Position numbers and translations under genes: made by a program. From NCBI RefSeq assembly GCF_000412675.1, contig NC_021505.1:4334501-4398500 (forward strand): a DNA stretch of 64,000 nucleotides, written 5' to 3'. Under the pieces are notes generated by a model. The model saw nothing but the letters and a program-made list of their open reading frames with translations. It was not told the origin of the DNA and searched no databases. Shown piece by piece: positions 51,985 to 60,017 of the stretch. This DNA is from Pseudomonas putida NBRC 14164 (GTDB lineage Bacteria > Pseudomonadota > Gammaproteobacteria > Pseudomonadales > Pseudomonadaceae). The first letter of the stretch is position 1; every line of letters begins with the position of its first letter.

Positions 51985-54900
51985 ATGCCCAAATCAGCAA
52001 ACCGCTTTTTGCGCCTGCCGCGTATCCCAGCGGCCGATCCCCAAGAGTCGGAACAGGCCTGGCAGAACGCCCCACAACTGCTGGCAGCCCTCAACGGTGC
52101 GCGCCTGGGGGCCTGGCTATGGGATATCGAAAGCGGCCGGGTCAGCTGGTCACGGGGCACCCAGGCCCTGTTCGGCTTCGACCCGCAGCGGCCGTTGCCC
52201 GCCGATGTCGACTACCTCGACCTGCTGCCCGAGGAAGACCGCGCGCGCACGCGCCAGGTATTCCAGGCGGTGTTCAACGGCGAGCCGGTGGAACAGGCCA
52301 TGCGTCACCGTATTCGCTGGCCGGACGGTAGCCTGCACTGGCTGGAGATCAACGGCAGCCTGACCCACGACCAGCATGGCCGGCCACAAATGATCGGGGT
52401 GATCCGCGAAATCACCCGCCAGCGCGAACGGGAAACAGCGCTGATCAATTCGGAAAAGCGCTTCGCCACCCTGTTCCACCTCAGCCCCAACGCCATTCTT
52501 CTCACCCGCCGCCACGACGGCATGATCTTCGAGGTCAACCAGCACTTCGAAGACATGTTCGGCTGGCCCGGCAGCCAGGTAATAGGCAAGACCAGCCTGG
52601 AGCTGGGCCTGTGGGTCAACCCCGAACAGCGCCACCAGGTGATGGAGTCGACCCGCGCCAGCGGCGGCCCGCTGATCATGGAGGTGCAGTTCCGCGCCAC
52701 CAGCGGCAAGGTGCATGACGGCATCCTCTGCACGCAGGGCATCGAACTGGAGGGCGTCACCTTCCTGATCAGCACCTTTGTCGACACCACCGAACGCAAG
52801 CGCGCCGAGCAGGCGCTGAAGGACAGCCAGGAGCGCCTGGACCTGGCCCTGGACTCGGCGCAGCTGGGCACCTGGGACTGGCACATCCCCAGCGGCATGC
52901 TCTACGGCTCGGCCCGCGCCGCGCAACTGCACGGCCTGCCGCCCACCCCTTTTCACGAATCGTTCGATGCGTTTTTCGAGGGGGTGCCAGAGCAGGAACG
53001 CAACTCGATGCGCCAGGCCTACCGCAGCCTGCGCGAAGGGCCCGCCGGCAACTACCAGATCACCTACCGGGTGCAGCTGGAAAGCGGGATTTCGCGTTAC
53101 ATCGAAAGCCGCGCACGGCTGTACCGCGACGAGCAGGGCAACCCGCTGCGCATGGCCGGCACCCTGCTCGACATCACCGACCAGGTAGAGCGCGAGCAGC
53201 GCCTGAGCGCCTCGGAAGAGAAGTTCGCCAGCCTGTTCCAGGTCAGCCCCGACCCGATCTGCGTGACCCGCCAGGACACCGGCCAGTTCATCGAGATCAA
53301 CCCGGCGTTCAGCCAGACCTTTGGCTGGGACAGCGGCCAGGTGATCGGCCGCACCGCCGAGGAAATCGGCCTGTGGGCCGAGTCCATCGAGCGTGCGCAA
53401 CGTATCGAGCGGGTGATCCGCGAACAGGCCTTGAGCAACGTCGCCGTGGTGGTCAACCACCGCAACGGCGCGCCGTTGACCTGCGTGATCTCCAGCCGCC
53501 TGATCACCGTTGACGACCAGCCCTGCAGCGTTACCACCCTGCGCGACATCACCCAGCAGCAACGCGCCGAGGCGGCGCTCAAATCCAGCGAAGAGAAGTT
53601 TGCCAAGGCCTTCCACTCCAGCCCCGACGCCATCACCATCACCGAACGCCACAGCGGCCGGTACCTGGAAATCAACGACGGCTTCTGCCGCCTGACTGGC
53701 TACAGCGCCGCCGATGTGGTCGGCCACACGGTGTACGAAATCGGTATCTGGGCCGACGACAAGCAGCGCAGCGCGTTGCTGGCCGAATTGCGCGACCGCG
53801 GCCGGGTGCATCACCGGGAAATGCTCGGCCGTAACAAGCGCGGCGATATCCTCACCGTTGAAGTCTCTGTCGAGCCGATCACCCTCAACGAAGTCGACTG
53901 CCTGCTATTGACTGCCCGCGACGTCAGCCAGCTGAAGAACGCCCAGGCGCAGATCCGCCACCTGGCCTATCACGACCCGTTGACCAACCTGCCCAACCGC
54001 GCCCTGCTGATGGACCGCCTGAGCCAGCAGATCGCCCTGCTCAAGCGCCATAACCTGCGCGGCGCCCTATTGTTCCTCGACCTCGACCACTTCAAGCACA
54101 TCAACGACTCACTGGGCCACCCGGTGGGCGACACGGTGCTGAAGATCATCACCGCCCGCCTGGAAGCCAGTGTGCGCCTGGAGGACACCGTGGCCCGCCT
54201 GGGTGGCGACGAGTTCGTGGTACTGCTCAGCGGCCTGGAGGGCAGCCGTGAGCTGGTGGAGGCAAAAGTCCGTGAACTGGCCGACACCCTGCGTGAACTG
54301 CTGGCCGAACCGATGTCGCTGGATGGCCAGCGCCTGCAGGTAACGCCCAGCATCGGCGTGGCGCTGATCCCCGACCACGGCACCACCCCGGCCGATCTGC
54401 TCAAGCGTGCCGATATCGCCCTGTACCGGGCCAAGGACTCCGGGCGCAACACCACCCAGCTGTTCCACACCACCATGCAGAAAGCTGCCAGCGAGCGCCT
54501 GCGCATGGAAAACGACCTGCGCCTTGCCCTGGCCCGTGGCGAACTGGCGCTGCACTTCCAGCCGCAGGTGGATGCCCGCGACAACCGTATCGTCGGCGCC
54601 GAGGTGCTGCTGCGCTGGCACCACCCGCAACTGGGCCAGCAGCCGCCCGCACAGTTCATTCAAGTGCTGGAGGAAAGCGGCCTGATCCTTGAAGTTGGCA
54701 GCTGGATCCTGGATGAAGCCTGCGATGCTTGTGCACGCATGCTGACCGACGGCCTGATCGATGCGGATGATTTCAGCCTGTGCGTGAACATCAGCCCGCG
54801 ACAGTTCCGCCAGAACAACTTTGTCGAGCGCGTGCTGCGCAGCCTGGACGATTACCGGCTGCCTCGGCACATGCTCAAGCTGGAGATCACCGAAGGCATC

Positions 54901-55281
54901 GTCATCCAGAACCTGGAAGACACCATCAGCAAGATGCGCGAACTGAAGCGTTACGGGGTGAGTTTCGCCATGGACGACTTTGGCACTGGCTATTCGTCGC
55001 TGACTTACCTCAAGCGCCTGCCGGTCGATGCGCTGAAGATCGACCAGACCTTCGTGCGCGATGCACCGATCGACCCCAACGACGCCGAAATCGTCCGCGC
55101 CATTGTCGCCATGGCCCGCAGCCTGGACCTGGCAGTGATTGCCGAGGGGGTGGAGCTGACCGAGCAACTTGAGTTTCTCGAACAGCTGGGCTGTCACCTG
55201 TACCAGGGTTACCTGCACAGCCGGCCGTTGCCGTTGCCGGAATTTCGCAAACTGTTGCAGGAGGCGCCGGCAGACTACTGA
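51985..55281 (+). CDS. Five-PAS GGDEF-EAL cyclic-di-GMP protein
   Basis: 1098 residues without membrane segments. Five PAS units: about 33-150, 155-275, 280-405, 410-530 and 533-655. Units 2, 4 and 5 share a module of the form SEEKFAxLFxxSPD, so they probably arose by duplication. The GGDEF domain (about 660-825) has an intact GGDEF at 740-744 and an inhibitory RxxD (RLED, 731-734) five residues before it. The EAL domain (about 840-1090) reads EVL at 873-875, keeps EITEGIVI, DDFGTGYSSL, KIDQTF and AEGVE. Both cyclase and phosphodiesterase motifs are complete; net activity is unknown. Confidence 0.93.
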   Translation: MPKSANRFLRLPRIPAADPQESEQAWQNAPQLLAALNGARLGAWLWDIESGRVSWSRGTQALFGFDPQRPLPADVDYLDLLPEEDRARTRQVFQAVFNGEPVEQAMRHRIRWPDGSLHWLEINGSLTHDQHGRPQMIGVIREITRQRERETALINSEKRFATLFHLSPNAILLTRRHDGMIFEVNQHFEDMFGWPGSQVIGKTSLELGLWVNPEQRHQVMESTRASGGPLIMEVQFRATSGKVHDGILCTQGIELEGVTFLISTFVDTTERKRAEQALKDSQERLDLALDSAQLGTWDWHIPSGMLYGSARAAQLHGLPPTPFHESFDAFFEGVPEQERNSMRQAYRSLREGPAGNYQITYRVQLESGISRYIESRARLYRDEQGNPLRMAGTLLDITDQVEREQRLSASEEKFASLFQVSPDPICVTRQDTGQFIEINPAFSQTFGWDSGQVIGRTAEEIGLWAESIERAQRIERVIREQALSNVAVVVNHRNGAPLTCVISSRLITVDDQPCSVTTLRDITQQQRAEAALKSSEEKFAKAFHSSPDAITITERHSGRYLEINDGFCRLTGYSAADVVGHTVYEIGIWADDKQRSALLAELRDRGRVHHREMLGRNKRGDILTVEVSVEPITLNEVDCLLLTARDVSQLKNAQAQIRHLAYHDPLTNLPNRALLMDRLSQQIALLKRHNLRGALLFLDLDHFKHINDSLGHPVGDTVLKIITARLEASVRLEDTVARLGGDEFVVLLSGLEGSRELVEAKVRELADTLRELLAEPMSLDGQRLQVTPSIGVALIPDHGTTPADLLKRADIALYRAKDSGRNTTQLFHTTMQKAASERLRMENDLRLALARGELALHFQPQVDARDNRIVGAEVLLRWHHPQLGQQPPAQFIQVLEESGLILEVGSWILDEACDACARMLTDGLIDADDFSLCVNISPRQFRQNNFVERVLRSLDDYRLPRHMLKLEITEGIVIQNLEDTISKMRELKRYGVSFAMDDFGTGYSSLTYLKRLPVDALKIDQTFVRDAPIDPNDAEIVRAIVAMARSLDLAVIAEGVELTEQLEFLEQLGCHLYQGYLHSRPLPLPEFRKLLQEAPADY

Positions 55282-55300
55282 AGCAGATGCAGGCGACCAC

Positions 55301-55328
55301 AAAAAAAAGGGCACCCGAGGGTGCCCTT
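55301..55328. terminator. Bidirectional intrinsic terminator
   Basis: AAGGGCACCC GA GGGTGCCCTT with A8 on the left and TTCTTC on the right. It serves the minus-strand hsp20 gene with a T8 run and, less perfectly, the converging GGDEF-EAL gene. Confidence 0.9.
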
Positions 55329-55344
55329 CTTCATTGCAGCGTGA

Positions 55345-55788
55345 TCAGTTCAGCGCTGGTTTTTCGCCATTGATCGGGATGCGCTTGGCCTTGGCTTCTT
55401 CAGGCACGATGCGCAGCAGGTCGATGCTGAGCAGGCCGTTGGCCAGGCCGGCGGCTTTCACTTCGATATGGTCGGCCAGGCGGAACGACAGCTTGAAGGC
55501 GCGTTGCGCGATACCCTGATGCAGGTAGGTCACTTCAGTGGCGCTATTGTCGCGCTTGCCACCGGTTACGGTCAGGACACCTTTCTCGACCTGCAGGTCG
55601 AGGTCCTGCTCCTGGAAACCGGCTGCGGCAACCACAATGCGGTAGTGGTCCTCGCCATGCTTTTCCACGTTGTAGGGCGGGTAGCTGCTACCGGCCTCAT
55701 TACGTGCCGCGGATTCGAACAGGTCGTTGAAACGGTCGAAACCAACGGAATGGCGGAACAGTGGAGCAAGAGAGAAAGCGGTAGTCAT
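55345..55788 (-). CDS. ibpA: Small heat-shock protein Hsp20 (IbpA type)
   Basis: 147 residues from ATG 55788, nine bases after AGGAG; the ATG at 55794 would be only three bases away. Alpha-crystallin domain about residues 35-125 (YPPYNVEKHGEDHYRIVVAA, GVLTVTGGK, GIAQRAFKLSFRLADHIEVK) with GLLSIDLLRIVPEE near the end. ATP-independent holdase binding unfolded proteins. Its leader carries a sigma-32 promoter and a ROSE-like thermometer. Confidence 0.95.
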   Translation of the reverse strand: MTTAFSLAPLFRHSVGFDRFNDLFESAARNEAGSSYPPYNVEKHGEDHYRIVVAAAGFQEQDLDLQVEKGVLTVTGGKRDNSATEVTYLHQGIAQRAFKLSFRLADHIEVKAAGLANGLLSIDLLRIVPEEAKAKRIPINGEKPALN

Positions 55789-55797
55789 GGTCATAAA

Positions 55798-55850
55798 CTC
55801 CTGAGATTCAGCAAGTAAGTCATTACGCGACCCGGCTTCGGCATCGCGTA
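55798..55850 (-). promoter_or_regulatory. ROSE-like RNA thermometer in the hsp20 5' leader
   Basis: Two hairpins can be read. Hairpin I: TACGCGA ... TCGCGTA (55850-55844 with 55830-55824), a perfect 7-bp stem. Hairpin II: CTTGCT (55815-55810), 7-base loop, AGGAG (55802-55798), which hides the Shine-Dalgarno; the pairing leaves one G of CTTGCT bulged and includes a G-U pair, the hallmark of ROSE elements. Short ROSE-like thermometers are established for ibpA of Pseudomonas. Confidence 0.85.
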
Positions 55851-55858
55851 CTCAAAAG

Positions 55859-55884
55859 ATATGGCCGAGGGAAAAGCTTTCAAG
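55859..55884 (-). promoter_or_regulatory. Sigma-32 heat-shock promoter of hsp20
   Basis: Minus strand CTTGAAA (55884-55878), 13-base spacer, CCATAT (55864-55859), close to the sigma-32 consensus CTTGAAA / CCCCATNT. Predicted start is near 55852, giving a leader of about 60 bases that begins at thermometer hairpin I. Confidence 0.8.
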
Positions 55885-55920
55885 GGGCAATGAGTAAAAA
55901 AATTGAAATGGGTGTAGCCC

Positions 55921-56012
55921 TTTTTGCGGGCATGCCCGCTCCCACAGGATCGCCACAGGCCTCAGGACCAGTGGACTACCTGTGGGAGCGGGCGCGCCCG
56001 CGAAGAGGCCAG
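55921..56012. repeat. REP pair, GGGCATGCCC / GGGCGCGCCC arms
   Basis: TTTTTGCGGGCATGCCCGCT then CCCACAGG faces CCTGTGGGAGCGGGCGCGCC then CGCGAAGAGGCC. It ends one base before the dusC-like stop. Confidence 0.88.
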
Positions 56013-56013
56013 C

Positions 56014-56985
56014 TCAGGCAACACAGGCCTCCAAAGCCTGCACCTCAACCCCCAGCAACCGGCTGATCCGCGCGCAGTCATCTTCCCTGCGCAACTCGGC
56101 AAACAGCACCACCGCCTCGGGGTAACTGCGGGTCAGCATCGCCAACCACTGCTTCATCCGCCCCGGCGCATAGCGCGGTGACAGTTTGGCCTGGGCCTGA
56201 CGCCAGAACTCGCGCAACAACGGCAGCAGGTCATCCCAGCTCATCGGCTGATAGTCGCGCCCGTCACGCGCGGCGGCAATCTGCAGGCCCAGGTCAGGGC
56301 GCGATACCAGCCCTCGACCCAGCATGATGTCTTCGGCCCCACTCACCTCGCGGCAGCGGCGCCAGTCATCGACGGTCCAGATCTCGCCATTGGCGAACAC
56401 CGGTACCTTGACCACATCCTGCACCCGCGCCACCCACTCCCAATGCGCCGGCGGCTTGTAGCCTTCGACCTTGGTCCGCGCATGCACCACCAGGTGCGCC
56501 GAGCCGCCCTCTGCCAACGCAGTGGCACACTCCAGCGCGCCGTCCGGGCTCTCGAAGCCCAGGCGCATCTTCGAGGTTACCGGGATATGCGCCGGCACCG
56601 CGCGGCGCACCTCACGCACGATGGCGTGCAGCAACTCCGGCTCTTTGAGCAGCACGGCACCACCCCGTGACTTGTTCACGGTCTTGGCCGGGCAGCCGAA
56701 GTTCAGGTCGATCACGGGCGCACCCAGCTCACAGGCCAGCGCCGCGTTTTCCGCCAGGCATACCGGGTCCGAACCCAGCAACTGCACGCGCATCGGCACC
56801 CCGGCGGCCGTGCGTGCACCCTGGCGCAACTCGGGCGCCAGCTTGTCGAACGAGGACGCCGGCAGCAGGCGGTCGCACACGCGAATGAACTCGGTGACGC
56901 ACCAGTCGATACCGCCCACGCGGGTCAATACGTCGCGCAGGATGTTGTCAACCAGCCCCTCCATGGGGGCCAGGGCAATTTGCAT
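56014..56985 (-). CDS. dusC: tRNA-dihydrouridine synthase (DusC-like)
   Basis: 323 residues from ATG 56985 (MQIALAPMEGLVDNILRDVL). FMN-dependent TIM barrel reducing uridines in tRNA. The catalytic cysteine is in DLNFGCPAKTVNKSRGGAVLL; also PVTSKMRLGF, VVHARTKVEGYKPPAHWEWV, PVFANGEIWTVDDW and LGRGLVSRPDL. The KVEGYKPPA stretch and length favour DusC (U16) over DusA or DusB. Confidence 0.9.
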   Translation of the reverse strand: MQIALAPMEGLVDNILRDVLTRVGGIDWCVTEFIRVCDRLLPASSFDKLAPELRQGARTAAGVPMRVQLLGSDPVCLAENAALACELGAPVIDLNFGCPAKTVNKSRGGAVLLKEPELLHAIVREVRRAVPAHIPVTSKMRLGFESPDGALECATALAEGGSAHLVVHARTKVEGYKPPAHWEWVARVQDVVKVPVFANGEIWTVDDWRRCREVSGAEDIMLGRGLVSRPDLGLQIAAARDGRDYQPMSWDDLLPLLREFWRQAQAKLSPRYAPGRMKQWLAMLTRSYPEAVVLFAELRREDDCARISRLLGVEVQALEACVA

Positions 56986-57035
56986 GTCGGGGTCTCGGCG
57001 GAAAAGCCGGCAGTCTAACAAAAATTGCCGGCGAT

Positions 57036-57470
57036 TCAGGCGCCGATCAGCGCCGGACCGTAACCTTCGACGAATTCCGCCGGCATGCGCTTGGGCTTGC
57101 CACTGGACAACTCGATGCAGGCAAAGGTGGTTTGCGCGCGCAGCAGGGTTACGCCGTCACGCGGGCGCTTGAGCTGGAAGCGCCGGGTCATGCGCAGGCG
57201 CTGATCCCAGTCGATGATCCAGGTGGCCAGTTGCAGTTCGTCGTCCTCATAGGCGGCGGCCAGGTAGTCGATTTCGTGGCGCACCACAGCCATCGCCCGG
57301 TCCAGGCGCCGATACTCGGCCAGGTCCAGGCCTAACCGTTGGGAGTGACGCCAGGCGCACCGCTCCAGCCAGGTGACGTACACCGCGTTGTTTGCGTGGC
57401 CGAGGCCGTCGATGTCCTCGCTGCCGACGCGCAGGTCGATGACGAAGGGTGTTGCCAGGTCCCAGCTCAT
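57036..57470 (-). CDS. Acyl-CoA thioesterase (hotdog fold, 4HBT/YbgC-like)
   Basis: 144 residues. The hotdog thioesterase pattern is clear: DIDGLGHANNAVYVTWLERC (residues 19-38), the active-site region with His/Asn, then RHEIDYLAAAYEDDELQLAT and TRRFQLKRP. Short-chain acyl-CoA or 4-hydroxybenzoyl-CoA-type substrates are possible. Lies 50 bases upstream of dusC on the same strand. Confidence 0.88.
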   Translation of the reverse strand: MSWDLATPFVIDLRVGSEDIDGLGHANNAVYVTWLERCAWRHSQRLGLDLAEYRRLDRAMAVVRHEIDYLAAAYEDDELQLATWIIDWDQRLRMTRRFQLKRPRDGVTLLRAQTTFACIELSSGKPKRMPAEFVEGYGPALIGA

Positions 57471-57545
57471 GTTCGCTTCCTTGGCAAAAAAGTCGATTTA
57501 GCAGCGACCTGCAGGGCAATGTCCAGCCCCTGCGCAAGATTTACC

Positions 57546-57640
57546 GGCCTCATCGCCGGCAAGCCAGCTCCCACAAAAACGGCGCAGGATTCCAGGTTTG
57601 CGCCATACCTGTGGGAGCTGGCTTGCCGGCGATGAGGCCA
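57546..57640. repeat. REP pair, GCCGGCAAGCCAGC type
   Basis: GGCCTCATCGCCGGCAAGCC then AGCTCCCACA faces TGTGGGAGCTGGCTTGCCGG then CGATGAGGCC; the outer arms are perfect for 30 bases. It lies between the thioesterase and the hydrolase genes, 15 bases beyond the hydrolase stop. Confidence 0.92.
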
Positions 57641-57655
57641 GCACAGGCAACACCA

Positions 57656-58489
57656 TCAGGCGGTTTGTCGCGCTCGCACGTCAGCCCGGGCCAGCAATTC
57701 GAGCACGGCCTCACCCAGCCGCGGATCGGACAGCACCCGCTGGTGGCCGCCCTGCTCCAGCAGCATCAGGCGGCTGTCGAACCAGGCCTTGTGAATAACC
57801 TGGGCTTCATCGGCGGCCACCAGGGCATCATCGGCGGCATGCACCACCAACCCCGGAAGCTCCAGCTGGTAACCGGTAACATCCAGCCGCGCGATCTGCA
57901 TGCCCACATCTCGCTCTACCTGGCGAATGAACGCCGCCCGCGCACGCGCCGGCATCCCCAGATGATGAGCAAAACCGCGCAGCACGCCCAGCAGCCGCGC
58001 CGGGGCAGCAATACTGACTGCTGCCTCTGTGCGCAGCCCCATCTGCAAGGCCAGCAATACACTGGCACCGCCCATGGAGTGGCCAATCACCGCCCGCAGC
58101 GGTGGCAGCTCGGCGGCGGCCTCCAGCAGCGCCCGGGCGAACAGCACCACATTGGCCTGTTCACCAGGCGAGCGGCCATGGCCCGGCCCCTCCAGCGACA
58201 CCACCGTGTGCCCGGCCTGGACCAAGGTTTCGATCAAGGCGGCAAACTGGGTCGGGCGCCCTTCCCAACCATGCATCAGCAGCACCGTCGGCCCCTTCCC
58301 CCAGCGCAAGGCAGACAACCCGAAGCGCAGGGTGATGCGCTCGGCGTTGGCCAGTACGGGCAGCTCCCAATCCCGAGGCGGCAGATTGCGCGGGGTCATG
58401 AAGGCACGGCGCATCTTGCCCGCGACATGCTCGGGGGCCAGGCGGCCCAGGGTGCCATTGACACCACGAATCCAGCTCAGGGTAGTCAT
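57656..58489 (-). CDS. Alpha/beta hydrolase
   Basis: 277 residues from ATG 58489, seven bases after GGAG; ATG 58495 is too close to it. The fold shows LLMHGWEGRPTQF (oxyanion region), SLEGPGHGRSPGE, the nucleophile elbow GHSMGG, an acid near VVHAADDALV and the histidine in EQGGHQRVL. A lipase/esterase-like substrate is likely but unknown. It begins 15 bases beyond the tetR stop, so the two form an operon. Confidence 0.9.
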   Translation of the reverse strand: MTTLSWIRGVNGTLGRLAPEHVAGKMRRAFMTPRNLPPRDWELPVLANAERITLRFGLSALRWGKGPTVLLMHGWEGRPTQFAALIETLVQAGHTVVSLEGPGHGRSPGEQANVVLFARALLEAAAELPPLRAVIGHSMGGASVLLALQMGLRTEAAVSIAAPARLLGVLRGFAHHLGMPARARAAFIRQVERDVGMQIARLDVTGYQLELPGLVVHAADDALVAADEAQVIHKAWFDSRLMLLEQGGHQRVLSDPRLGEAVLELLARADVRARQTA

Positions 58490-58504
58490 CGCCATGCTCC
58501 AGGG

Positions 58505-59044
58505 TTAAAGCACCGCCGATTTGGCGGCGCGCAGAATACGGTCAGACAGCTCGCTGGTGCCCAAGGCCCGGGCCAGGGCAAGGCCACCGACCATGAGCGC
58601 CAGGTCGGCCAGGGCCTTGTCGGCATCTTCAGGGCGGTCGACCATGGCTGCAGTCATCAGCTCGATGTGCTCGGCCAATACCTCGCGGAAAACCTCCGGA
58701 AGGCGCTGCATCTCGCCCAGCGAGTTGGGCAGCGGGCAAGCATGCACCTCGGCATCCCGGTGTTTGCGCGACAGGTAGAAGGCACTGGCGAGCGCCCGGC
58801 GGCCCGCCCCATCGAGGTTGGGATCGATCTGGGCGAGCAAGGCGCGGCGCTCACCCAACAGCTGGCGGAAGGCTTCGAGCATCAGCTCGTCCTTGCTGTC
58901 GAAGTGGGCATAGAAACCGCCGACGGTCAGCCCTGCTGCGCCCATTACCTGGCTGACGCTGGGCTCGGCCGGGCCGTGCTGGATCAGCGCGCTGCGTGCC
59001 GCTTCCAGGATGCGCTCGCGGGTTCTGCTCTTCTTGTCGGTCAT
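58505..59044 (-). CDS. TetR-family repressor
   Basis: 179 residues from ATG 59044; an in-frame TTG at 59062 is unlikely. The N-terminal helix-turn-helix (RERILEAARSALIQHGPAEP through MGAAGLTVGGFYAHFDSKDEL) is typical; the C-terminal ligand domain includes CPLPNSLGEM. First gene of an operon with the hydrolase. A perfect inverted repeat over its promoter suggests autoregulation. Confidence 0.92.
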   Translation of the reverse strand: MTDKKSRTRERILEAARSALIQHGPAEPSVSQVMGAAGLTVGGFYAHFDSKDELMLEAFRQLLGERRALLAQIDPNLDGAGRRALASAFYLSRKHRDAEVHACPLPNSLGEMQRLPEVFREVLAEHIELMTAAMVDRPEDADKALADLALMVGGLALARALGTSELSDRILRAAKSAVL

Positions 59045-59060
59045 CGGGCATTCGCCATTC

Positions 59061-59105
59061 AAAATATGATGATCGAAATATTATCTATATCATATTTTTT
59101 GGCAA
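59061..59105 (-). promoter_or_regulatory. tetR promoter with 10-bp inverted-repeat operator
   Basis: Minus strand -35 TTGCCA (59105-59100), 16 bases, -10 TAATAT (59083-59078). A perfect inverted repeat, AAAATATGAT at 59061-59070 and ATCATATTTT at 59089-59098, puts one half between -35 and -10 and the other just downstream of -10. A bound TetR dimer or pair would block RNA polymerase. Confidence 0.75.
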
Positions 59106-59149
59106 GCGAAATTTCACGCCGCTTGTCAGCCGCACAATTTTCGGAAGGG

Positions 59150-59189
59150 AAAAAAACAAAAGGCTCATTCAATAAGCGAATGAGCCTTT
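59150..59189 (-). terminator. Terminator of the Glu/Ala tRNA operon
   Basis: AAAGGCTCATT, 9-base loop, AATGAGCCTTT (59159-59189), followed on the minus strand by TTTTGTTTTTTT. About 27 bases beyond the last tRNA-Glu. Confidence 0.92.
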
Positions 59190-59215
59190 AAAGTCCCGCA
59201 AAACGCGGGTAAATA

Positions 59216-59291
59216 TGGCGTCCCCTAGGGGACTCGAACCCCTGTTACCGCCGTGAAAGGGCGGTGTCCTAGGCCACTAGACGAAGGGGAC
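59216..59291 (-). tRNA. tRNA-Glu (TTC), copy 1 (last in transcript)
   Basis: 76 bases with encoded CCA. Acceptor GTCCCCT pairs with AGGGGAC; anticodon loop CTTTCAC, anticodon TTC. Confidence 0.97.
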
Positions 59292-59333
59292 GTAACCTTC
59301 GCAAAGATTCACTTGCGTGAACCCTGGCAGAAA

Positions 59334-59409
59334 TGGTGGAGCTAAGCGGGATCGAACCGCTGACCTCCTGCATGCCATGCAGGCGCTCTCCCAGCTGAGC
59401 TATAGCCCC
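59334..59409 (-). tRNA. tRNA-Ala (GGC), copy 1
   Basis: 76 bases with encoded CCA. Acceptor GGGGCTA pairs with TAGCTCC (one G-U); the wobble-type G3-U70 pair that specifies alanine is present. Anticodon loop ATGGCAT, anticodon GGC. Confidence 0.97.
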
Positions 59410-59414
59410 GAAAC

Positions 59415-59445
59415 AAAAGGCTCATCAATAATCGACGAGCCTTTT
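59415..59445 (-). terminator. Terminator-like hairpin between tRNA pairs
   Basis: AAAAGGCTC, 13-base loop, GAGCCTTTT, related in sequence to the operon's final terminator but followed only by GTTTCG. Possibly a relic of duplication or a processing site. Confidence 0.5.
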
Positions 59446-59471
59446 TAAGCCCTGCAAAACGCAGGAAAAAG

Positions 59472-59547
59472 TGGCGTCCCCTAGGGGACTCGAACCCCTG
59501 TTACCGCCGTGAAAGGGCGGTGTCCTAGGCCACTAGACGAAGGGGAC
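59472..59547 (-). tRNA. tRNA-Glu (TTC), copy 2
   Basis: Identical in sequence to the copy at 59216-59291, with encoded CCA. Confidence 0.97.
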
Positions 59548-59589
59548 GTAACCTTCGTGCCGGCCCGCTTACGCGAACCGCGGCAAAAT

Positions 59590-59665
59590 TGGTGGAGCTA
59601 AGCGGGATCGAACCGCTGACCTCCTGCATGCCATGCAGGCGCTCTCCCAGCTGAGCTATAGCCCC
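59590..59665 (-). tRNA. tRNA-Ala (GGC), copy 2
   Basis: Identical in sequence to the copy at 59334-59409, with encoded CCA. Confidence 0.97.
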
Positions 59666-59718
59666 GGATTTCTAGCCTCGCGGCCCAGCGACATAATGAA
59701 ACATCGCTTGTGTAAAAC

Positions 59719-59794
59719 TGGCGTCCCCTAGGGGACTCGAACCCCTGTTACCGCCGTGAAAGGGCGGTGTCCTAGGCCACTAGACGAAGGGGAC
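59719..59794 (-). tRNA. tRNA-Glu (TTC), copy 3
   Basis: Identical in sequence to the other two tRNA-Glu genes, with encoded CCA. Confidence 0.97.
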
Positions 59795-59866
59795 GAACCT
59801 TCTTACCTTCAAGACCCGGTTGCTGGACCCGGTCTTGCTTGCCAGCCGTGGCTGACAAGCGGAATT

Positions 59867-59942
59867 TGGTGGAGCTAAGCGGGATCGAACCGCTGACCTC
59901 CTGCATGCCATGCAGGCGCTCTCCCAGCTGAGCTATAGCCCC
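59867..59942 (-). tRNA. tRNA-Ala (GGC), copy 3 (first in transcript)
   Basis: Identical to the other tRNA-Ala genes; nearest to the promoter at 60018-60046. Confidence 0.97.
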
Positions 59943-60017
59943 ACAATGTCGCTTTGAACTGAATCGCTGGCTGGGTGGCTGGCGTTTCGTTTTCGTTCAT
60001 CGCTGTGGACGGGGCGC

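Noticed and set aside
31669..59942. Regularly spaced direct repeats that could suggest a CRISPR array
   Set aside because: The repeats are the three identical tRNA-Asp genes and the three tRNA-Glu/Ala pairs; spacers are irregular and no cas gene is present.
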